Below are positions 12,952-18,439 of a stretch of DNA of 18,439 nucleotides, in pieces. Source of the stretch: an uncultured Methanobrevibacter sp. (GTDB taxonomy: Archaea; Methanobacteriota; Methanobacteria; Methanobacteriales; Methanobacteriaceae); the NCBI RefSeq assembly GCF_900316895.1, contig NZ_ONER01000020.1, positions 1 through 18,439 of the forward strand, in the 5' to 3' direction. Below the pieces are notes generated by a model. The model had not been told where the DNA came from. It made no database searches and saw only the letters and a program-made list of their open reading frames with translations. The position numbers were made by a program, and so were the translations under genes. Each line of letters starts with the position of its first letter. Position 1 is the stretch's first letter.

Positions 12952-14340
12952 ATGCAATCTAAAACTTTAGACTCAAAAACACGTAATCTAATACTAATAC
13001 TATTTCTTATTGGAGTATTCATGGGCTCTCTTGATACTGGGATAATTGGGCCTGTTCTTCCTTCAATTGAGCAAAGCTTTAACCTTACAAGCAGGGAATC
13101 AAGCTGGATATTTACATTATTTGTCATTGCATTCATGATTGGATCTCCTGTAATGGCCAAGTTTTCCGACTTTTACGGCAGAAAGAAGATATTTATCATG
13201 GATGTACTCCTGTTTGGAATAGGATCATGCCTGATAGCATTTTCCTTCAATATAGAATCAATTTTTATAGGAAGAATCATTCAGGGTTTCGGTTGCGGAG
13301 GCATATTTCCGGTAGCCGGAGCATTTATAGGTGATGCATTTCCATTAAATGAAAGGGGAAAGGCATTGGGAATCATCGGAAGTGTATTCGGTATTTCAGC
13401 TATTGGCGGACCATTGGTTGGAGCGGCTCTGATACCATTTGGATGGAACTGGTGCTTTACAATCAATATACCAATAAGCATATTTATAGTGGCATTTGCA
13501 TTATACATCCTTCCCGATGCGGAAAATCAGAGAAAACTGAAAATCGACTATTTGGGAATCGTAATACTGAGTCTGCTTGCAATATCTTTATCCTACGGTT
13601 TGAACCAGATAGATTCAAGCAATTTCATAAATAGTTTGACATCACTCAAGGTAGCTCCATTTTTAATATTATTCATCGTTTTAATTCCAATTTTTGTAAA
13701 AGTGGAAAAAATGGCACAGGAATCCATTGTACCTATACACATGCTTAAAAACAATGAAATAACAATCGCATGCATTGAAACATTATGTTACGGCATAATC
13801 TATTCATCAGCAATATTCATTCCATCCTTAGCAATTATTTCAATGGGTCTCAATGACCAGCTTGCAAGCCTGATGCTCATTCCAATATTAGGCGCCAATG
13901 CTGTTGCAGCACCAATTCTTGGTAAATTCCTCGATTCTACAGGCTCACGTAAGCTAATGATGATCGGAACATTGATACTGACTATCGGTTTGATTGCCAT
14001 TGCAGTATATCCTAATAACCTGATATTTTTTATTATTGCAGGATGTTTGATTGGTGTTGGTATGGTGACAATAATAGGTGCACCTTTAAGATACATAGTT
14101 TTAAGCGAAGCAAAACCTCAGGAAAGGGGTGCGGGCCAGGCAATTGTAAACATGTTGTCAAGTGCTGGCCAGCTTATTGGCGGAGCCCTTATCGGTGGTG
14201 TGATTGCATCATTTTCAGGAATTTTAGGTTATAAGGTTAGTCTGATTCTGGCCGCAGTAGTTGGATTCATAGCATTTTTGTTTACCTTTAAGCTGAAAGG
14301 CCGTGACGAGCAATTTGAAACCATGAAATCAAATCAATAA
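12952..14340 (+). CDS. MFS multidrug exporter, DHA2 (QacA/EmrB) type, 14 TM (462 aa)
   Basis: Proton-coupled efflux protein in the cytoplasmic membrane. I count 14 hydrophobic segments, the DHA2 number. Helix 1 carries the conserved acidic D28 (G-S-L-D-T-G-I-I-G), motif A is A-K-F-S-D-F-Y-G-R-K-K (69-79), and the exporter-specific motif C lies in helix 5 (S-A-I-G-G-P-L-V-G, 149-157). The substrate is unknown. AAGGA a few bases before the ATG is a moderate ribosome-binding site. No neighbouring regulator on the same strand. At 462 residues it is a little shorter than many 14-TM members. Confidence 0.88.
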   Translation: MQSKTLDSKTRNLILILFLIGVFMGSLDTGIIGPVLPSIEQSFNLTSRESSWIFTLFVIAFMIGSPVMAKFSDFYGRKKIFIMDVLLFGIGSCLIAFSFNIESIFIGRIIQGFGCGGIFPVAGAFIGDAFPLNERGKALGIIGSVFGISAIGGPLVGAALIPFGWNWCFTINIPISIFIVAFALYILPDAENQRKLKIDYLGIVILSLLAISLSYGLNQIDSSNFINSLTSLKVAPFLILFIVLIPIFVKVEKMAQESIVPIHMLKNNEITIACIETLCYGIIYSSAIFIPSLAIISMGLNDQLASLMLIPILGANAVAAPILGKFLDSTGSRKLMMIGTLILTIGLIAIAVYPNNLIFFIIAGCLIGVGMVTIIGAPLRYIVLSEAKPQERGAGQAIVNMLSSAGQLIGGALIGGVIASFSGILGYKVSLILAAVVGFIAFLFTFKLKGRDEQFETMKSNQ

Positions 14341-14363
14341 CAGATTATGAAATCACTTGATGT

Positions 14364-14398
14364 AAAATATATATGTCATTAAAACATAGTAGTAGTTA
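14364..14398 (+). promoter_or_regulatory. Leaderless promoter of the 14398 gene
   Basis: AAAATATATATG at 14364-14375 is centred about 28 bases before the ATG, so transcription should start at or next to the start codon; no ribosome-binding site is visible. Confidence 0.4.
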
Positions 14399-14994
14399 TG
14401 TCTGTTAAACAAAATTTTATATTAGGTGTCTTTAAAAATAGTAAAGTATCCAAAGTAAATACTATCATATCCCAATATGCAGTTGCATATAAGGACACTA
14501 CTTCTTATATGTACTTTGCCAAACAGCCAATAGACACCACCAATATCACCAATGACATCATATTTTTTCAGATAACAGCAGAAAATAAAATGATATTAAA
14601 TAGAAAGGTGAAAAATCTAATCAATGATTTAGACGAGCTGAACACTGATTATATTTTAAAGGATTATGATAGCGGAGAATACTTGGTAACTATTAAGTAT
14701 GGTGCTAAAGTCACCATCAAATTTGACAATGTTAAATTCTTAAAACCGGGCACATTCAAAAAAATCGATGAATTGAAATTTATAAACAATGATTTAGGTT
14801 ATTGCAAAGGTTTCAAACCTAATTTCAGACCCCTTGAAGGAAAATCAACTGAAAATTTGGAAGTTTTGCCCGAAATAATTTATATCACCTCTGATTCTGA
14901 GGAAAACCTATTGAAATTGAGAGATCATATTTTTAAAAAGGCTTTAGAAATAGATTCAAATCTAGAAACAGAGTTTACATGGATGTTCAAATAG
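14398..14994 (+). CDS. Unrecognised protein (198 aa)
   Basis: A soluble-looking, charged protein without signal peptide or membrane helix. It alternates short beta-type segments (GEYLVTIKYGAKVTIKFDNV near 100-120) with helices and ends in W-M-F-K. A single C-Y-C-type cysteine is absent; only one Cys (near residue 137, G-Y-C-K-G) was seen. No known domain was recognised. It lies 57 bases after the exporter gene on the same strand but seems to have its own leaderless promoter, and it converges on the transglutaminase-fold gene with a 9-base gap. Codon use looks like that of its neighbours, so it is likely a native gene. Confidence 0.75.
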   Translation: MSVKQNFILGVFKNSKVSKVNTIISQYAVAYKDTTSYMYFAKQPIDTTNITNDIIFFQITAENKMILNRKVKNLINDLDELNTDYILKDYDSGEYLVTIKYGAKVTIKFDNVKFLKPGTFKKIDELKFINNDLGYCKGFKPNFRPLEGKSTENLEVLPEIIYITSDSEENLLKLRDHIFKKALEIDSNLETEFTWMFK

Positions 14995-15003
14995 TTTTTT
15001 CAA

Positions 15004-15855
15004 TCAGTAATCTCTAGGAATGGGCAAGTATGGATATTCAGTTATTCTGTAAAAACCCCTTTTTCCAATTTTTGCATGTCCCCAAGGGGAATTTTCATGT
15101 ACATCAACATCCACCAATACATTATCAACCATTGCAAAAAAATGCCTTTTTCCAAAAATCATGGTTCCTACATGAACGTATCCTAATTTATGGCCATTAT
15201 TTACACCGACAGCTACGCACATCTGTAAAAACAGATCTGTCTGACTGCAGCAGTTTCCGCGTTTCCGGATTAATGTCATGTCAGCTGTTTGGTAAAATCC
15301 TTCAGCAGTTTCATGTTCTATATTTTTTCCAACCCATTTAGCCAGTATTTTGGCGGCTTCAATACCTTTTGCATTGCCCACTATTAATTTTGCAAGCAGT
15401 TTAACAAATGGGGATATTTCACCGCTTGTCATATTTCCAACATAACGATCAAAAGATATTGTATAGTTTTGGGTGGAATTCATGACCTCAAATTTGCAGT
15501 TTATAAATGTAATATTTGAAAACTGTGTATTGTTTAAAATAATGGATGGTCTGTCTAAAAAATCAATCTCTTCAAAAATTATATTGGAGTTATTTTCAGT
15601 TAAGATAATGGAAGCGTTATTATTTTTTATTGAATGTCCATTTCCATTGATTGTAATGGATTTTGATATTGTTAAATTATCTTCTCCATCAATATATTCA
15701 TAATCAGTGGTTAAATTTGCATTATCATCAGCATCATCTAATAATGTGTTCAATTGGGTGAAATTGTCTGTTTCATTAATGTCAGTTGCCATGACACAAG
15801 TCATTGATAAGAAGAATAATAATGATAAAACAACAATTATGAGCTTGAATTTAAT
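15004..15855 (-). CDS. Secreted transglutaminase-fold protein, pseudomurein endoisopeptidase-like (283 aa, ATT start)
   Basis: The frame stays open upstream of the first ATG (15804) and encodes a full signal peptide beginning KFKLIIVVLSLLFFL and ending C-V-M-A before T-D-I-N. Taking ATT at 15853-15855 as start gives M-K-F-K, and GGAGG lies exactly seven bases upstream; no ATG, GTG or TTG fits. After the signal come about 85 residues of Asn/Ile-rich beta-helix-like sequence (S-I-T-I-N-G-N-G-H-S-I). The C-terminal domain then has the Cys-His-Asp layout of transglutaminase-like proteases: C202 in R-G-N-C-C-S-Q-T, H238 in K-R-H-F-F-A, and D249/D251. PeiW/PeiP, which cut pseudomurein peptide bridges, have this fold, so a cell-wall role is likely. 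The ATG start would remove most of the signal. Confidence 0.8.
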   Translation of the reverse strand: MKFKLIIVVLSLLFFLSMTCVMATDINETDNFTQLNTLLDDADDNANLTTDYEYIDGEDNLTISKSITINGNGHSIKNNNASIILTENNSNIIFEEIDFLDRPSIILNNTQFSNITFINCKFEVMNSTQNYTISFDRYVGNMTSGEISPFVKLLAKLIVGNAKGIEAAKILAKWVGKNIEHETAEGFYQTADMTLIRKRGNCCSQTDLFLQMCVAVGVNNGHKLGYVHVGTMIFGKRHFFAMVDNVLVDVDVHENSPWGHAKIGKRGFYRITEYPYLPIPRDY

Positions 15856-15920
15856 AAAAATACCTCCAAATATATAATATTTAGATAATACTATAAAAAG
15901 GTTTTAGATTTGTGGGAATT

Positions 15921-17015
15921 TCAGCTTTTCAATATTCTTTCAACATCTTCCTTATGTTCAAACAAAACACATCCGCCTTCATGCTCATCCATTAAGATGC
16001 CCCCGTCCCTAAGGCATCTGAAAAGGTTGGAGTCCAATGCTTCAAGAATTGATGTTTCACCTACATTGATGTCGGAATATGGTGAAGCCGGACACGGTTC
16101 GGCACCTCCATGGGAATTGATGTGGAAAAATCCTCTGCCCGCTGCAAGACAGCCCTCTGATGTCTTTTCATCCCCCGGAAATGACATGAAAAGCATGTCA
16201 TGATACTCATTGCGCAAATGGTCAATCTCTTTAAACAGCATTTCCCTTTCACTGTCGCCTGGAGCCAGATCCATTCTTTCCTCATTCATCGGAACATATT
16301 CTATGAAAAACACTACCTTGCATCCCAAATCATGCAGTTCATCAATATATTCCCTTGAAAGTAGTGTTGTCAAATTTTCTTTTGTGAATGTAAGTGATGC
16401 GCCAAAGATAATGTTTTTGTTATTCATCAGCTTCATGGATTCAATCAGTTGGCTATAGACTCCTTTTCCCCTTCTTGAATCTGTCACTTCTTCATTTCCT
16501 TCAATGGAAAGAATCGGCACAAGGTTTCTGTTGTCATCCAACAGTTTAAAGTAATCATCATCAAGCAAGGTTCCATTTGTAAATATCGGAAAGAGTATTT
16601 CAGGATAATTGCTGGCCTTGATTATGACATCTTCCCTTATCATCGGCTCACCGCCGGCAAGAACAATAAAGATTATTCCAATATCCCTTGCCTGACTAAA
16701 TATGTCTTCCCACTCATCATCGGAGAGCTGATTTAAAGGTGTTTCGTCATTGCATGCATCGCTTGCCCTTGAATAGCATCCTGTACAGTGCAGATTGCAG
16801 CTGCTTGTAATACTTGCAATCAAAAATGCAGGTATGTTTTTTCCTTGTTTGTCATAGCTTTCCCTTATTCTATTGGCCTTTTTGGCATGCTTTGCAAATT
16901 TAAGCAGAAATACACTTTCCTTTGGATTTCTAAAAGTAGCACGCATTGCATCCTTTAGGATGATTTCAACACCATTTGTGAGGTATTCCTGAATATTGAA
17001 ATTGCTTTCACTCAT
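15921..17015 (-). CDS. Radical SAM enzyme with N-terminal extension and C-terminal cysteines (364 aa)
   Basis: Radical SAM protein of unknown substrate. The [4Fe-4S]-SAM motif is C73-N-L-H-C77-T-G-C80-Y, and G-G-E-P is at 121-124. Seventy residues precede the motif, including D-A-M-R-A-T-F-R-N-P-K-E-S-V-F-L-L-K-F, a block shared by a radical SAM group often found beside TetR regulators (recalled, not searched). The C-terminal part has C289, C308 (E-P-C-P), C334 and C349 (G-G-C-V-L-F), a SPASM-like arrangement that could hold an auxiliary cluster. The start ATG overlaps the tetR-type stop as ATGA, and GGTG lies six bases upstream, so translation is coupled. No small precursor peptide was seen next to it. 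Confidence 0.88.
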   Translation of the reverse strand: MSESNFNIQEYLTNGVEIILKDAMRATFRNPKESVFLLKFAKHAKKANRIRESYDKQGKNIPAFLIASITSSCNLHCTGCYSRASDACNDETPLNQLSDDEWEDIFSQARDIGIIFIVLAGGEPMIREDVIIKASNYPEILFPIFTNGTLLDDDYFKLLDDNRNLVPILSIEGNEEVTDSRRGKGVYSQLIESMKLMNNKNIIFGASLTFTKENLTTLLSREYIDELHDLGCKVVFFIEYVPMNEERMDLAPGDSEREMLFKEIDHLRNEYHDMLFMSFPGDEKTSEGCLAAGRGFFHINSHGGAEPCPASPYSDINVGETSILEALDSNLFRCLRDGGILMDEHEGGCVLFEHKEDVERILKS

Positions 17016-17641
17016 TTTTTCACCTTTATGCAGTCGAGCAGGAAATTGGCATGGTCTTCTGTCTGTTTGAAAAAGTCATCAAGGAGATTTTCAGGAATGT
17101 CTTCATATTCTGCACACATCTCCATAATCATATATATGGGAAAGCTGTAATACTCCTTGGCCAAGAGTTCAGGGCTGAGATCTTGTCTGATGATGTTATT
17201 TTCCTTTAAAATCCTGAAAAATTCCTTCCAGAACATTAACGGTTTTTTTAATATCTCATCTTTGAAAAACAATCTTATATGTTCATTGTAATGCATTTGG
17301 ATAAATATCAATTTCCATATCTTAAGGTTTCTCTCCTGAGAGAACATTTTCCTTATCGCTTCGGAACCGTTATGATAGAACATTTCCGGGTTTTCAAGCA
17401 ATATCTCATTATCATTTGACAGGACAAGCTCCTTGCTGTTTAGCAGTTCATCATATTCAAAAAGTCCGCTTAAGTATAGAAATATGTCAATTAATATTGC
17501 TTCCTTTGAGGCATAATGACTATATATTGAGCTTTTTTTAATTCCTACCTCATCTGCAATCTCTCTAAGTGAAACTGAGTCGTATCCTTTTTTTGAAAAC
17601 AAATCCAGTGCCACGTCAAAAATCTTTTCTTTAGTATTCAT
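17012..17641 (-). CDS. TetR-family transcriptional regulator (209 aa)
   Basis: N-terminal TetR helix-turn-helix: K-I-F-D-V-A-L-D-L-F-S-K-K-G-Y (6-20), V-S-L-R-E-I-A-D-E-V-G-I-K-K-S-S-I-Y-S-H-Y (23-43), K-E-A-I-L. The remaining 160 residues, helical and rich in aromatics, form the ligand-binding and dimer part. Length is typical. It is the first gene of a two-gene operon with the radical SAM enzyme (4-base overlap), and a palindromic site overlaps its ribosome-binding region, so it very likely represses its own operon and is released by a ligand linked to the enzyme's job. GGTAGGT before the ATG serves as ribosome-binding site. Confidence 0.93.
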   Translation of the reverse strand: MNTKEKIFDVALDLFSKKGYDSVSLREIADEVGIKKSSIYSHYASKEAILIDIFLYLSGLFEYDELLNSKELVLSNDNEILLENPEMFYHNGSEAIRKMFSQERNLKIWKLIFIQMHYNEHIRLFFKDEILKKPLMFWKEFFRILKENNIIRQDLSPELLAKEYYSFPIYMIMEMCAEYEDIPENLLDDFFKQTEDHANFLLDCIKVKK

Positions 17642-17644
17642 TTA

Positions 17645-17666
17645 ACCTACCAACCGTTCGTTAGGT
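17645..17666. promoter_or_regulatory. Predicted TetR operator
   Basis: A 22-bp imperfect palindrome, ACCTA-n-C-n-A-n-CG followed by its mirror ending TAGGT; 8 of 11 base pairs are symmetric. It begins three bases upstream of the tetR-type start codon and covers the ribosome-binding site, next to a TATA-like TATTATACC on the minus strand. The ACC...CG/CG...GGT pattern is typical of TetR-family operators. Confidence 0.65.
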
Positions 17667-17747
17667 ATAATATTTTTGTCATCATATATAAAATTAACTA
17701 TGATGGATTGTTTAAAAAAAATAATTAATTAAAATTATTGCAGTTTT

Positions 17748-17782
17748 AAAAAAATAATGAAAAGGGAAATGGATTTCCCTTA
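17748..17782 (-). terminator. Terminator hairpin over the stop codon of the adhesin-like gene
   Basis: AAGGGAAAT (17762-17770) and ATTTCCCTT (17773-17781) form a perfect 9-bp inverted repeat with two bases between. The stop TAA (17780-17782) is in one arm, and on the minus strand a run of seven T residues follows (17754-17748). Confidence 0.65.
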
Positions 17783-18439
17783 AGATACTACTATTTTATA
17801 CTTATACACGACAAAGTAACCGTAGCTGTAGTGGTAATGGGTAGATTTTTTACCGCACAGGTCACATTTGAATTTTGAAGTTGCCTTATAGTTTACCTTT
17901 TTAGCATAGTATTTATGTGATGCCGGCTTATATTTGAGCCAATACTTCTTGGTTACTTTCTTCTTGTAGAACTTGTCTATACCATTGGTTCCCTTATAGT
18001 GGTCAGCTAATGAACCATAGGCATATAATGTGACTTTTCCTTTTTTAACCTTGACCTTATCTATACCTACTTTGCTTTTTATGAAAAGCCATCCTCCTTT
18101 GACATATTTGCCTCTGGATTTTATTTTAACGACAATTTTTTTAGTTTGGCCGGTATATACTACAGGCTTTTTGAAAGTGATTTTGACTTTCTGACGTTTT
18201 TTCATGATGGCCTTTGCCTTGGAGACCTTGGACTTATATAGGTTGGCATTTCCAAGATACTTTGCGGTGTATTTGTATTTTTTGATTTTTTTCAGTTTAA
18301 TTTTTTTAGTGGCCACACCATTTTTAACATTGACATTGTATTTTTTGCCGTTGATTTTAAATTGAACTTTACCCTCATTGACATTCTTGCCGTTGCTTTT
18401 TACAGTGGCCTTAAGTTTAGCCTTGAATCCTTTGTATTC
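17780..18439 (-). CDS. Adhesin-like surface protein, C-terminal 219 residues (5' end outside window)
   Basis: The frame is open to the window edge; the first GTG (18316) is an internal Val codon, not a start, because 41 further in-frame codons precede it. The visible part has two Ig-like units (A-T-V-K-S-N-G-K-N-V-N-E-G-K-V-Q-F-K-I-N-G and I-V-V-K-I-K-S-R-G-K-Y-V-K-G-G-W-L-F-I), with Y-L-G-N-A-N-L-Y-K-S between, as in Methanobrevibacter adhesin-like proteins. It is extremely Lys- and Tyr-rich, hence strongly basic. It ends in a small tail with C-D-L-C-G-K-K and H-Y-H-Y, perhaps a metal knuckle, then V-V-Y-K-Y-K-I-V-V-S. Probably extracellular and held to the wall by charge; no membrane anchor at the C-terminus. 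Confidence 0.85.
   Translation of the reverse strand, partial: EYKGFKAKLKATVKSNGKNVNEGKVQFKINGKKYNVNVKNGVATKKIKLKKIKKYKYTAKYLGNANLYKSKVSKAKAIMKKRQKVKITFKKPVVYTGQTKKIVVKIKSRGKYVKGGWLFIKSKVGIDKVKVKKGKVTLYAYGSLADHYKGTNGIDKFYKKKVTKKYWLKYKPASHKYYAKKVNYKATSKFKCDLCGKKSTHYHYSYGYFVVYKYKIVVS

Overview
The window looks like a stretch of chromosome from a low-GC methanogenic archaeon of the order Methanobacteriales, most likely Methanobrevibacter or a close relative. This is inferred from gene content: lysine- and tyrosine-rich Ig-like 'adhesin-like' surface proteins, a secreted transglutaminase-fold protein of the kind that includes pseudomurein endoisopeptidases, small secreted proteins of an unnamed type, strong GGAGG/GGTG ribosome-binding sites mixed with apparently leaderless genes, and AT-rich TATA-type promoters. 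No rRNA, tRNA or CRISPR array was seen.

Left part (1-5250). The window opens in the last codons of an IS200/IS605-type tnpB gene, followed by the element's right-end hairpin. A 45-codon reading frame that may be the tail of an interrupted gene comes next. Then follow a small secreted protein (-), a flavodoxin-fold Fe-S flavoprotein with a newly noticed 50-residue gene behind it (-), a membrane-anchored single Ig-like domain (+), a second small secreted protein (+), a CytX/NCS1-type permease (+) and a DUF308/HdeD-like membrane protein (-).

Middle (5250-12100). This part holds housekeeping and nucleic-acid metabolism: a possible 42-residue Cys-rich protein and pyruvate kinase (-), a DUF2142 polytopic protein (+), a TcdA/YgdL-like E1 enzyme (-), TatD hydrolase (+), and a two-gene operon of SurE nucleotidase and a DEDDh exonuclease (-). 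Genes are tightly packed, with two tail-to-tail overlaps and one divergent pair that appears to share a symmetric TATA element.

Right part (12100-18439). A SAM methyltransferase, a 14-TM DHA2-type exporter and an unrecognised 198-residue protein lie on +. On - are the transglutaminase-fold protein, a TetR-radical SAM operon with a palindromic operator over its own start, and the C-terminal 219 residues of a large adhesin-like protein that runs off the window.

Most worth following: the TetR-radical SAM unit, whose N-terminal extension and extra cysteines suggest a dedicated modification enzyme; an ATT start codon for the secreted transglutaminase-fold protein; two unlisted small Cys-containing proteins; terminator hairpins built over stop codons; and the tnpB right end, which by analogy should yield a guide RNA aimed at the flanking sequence.
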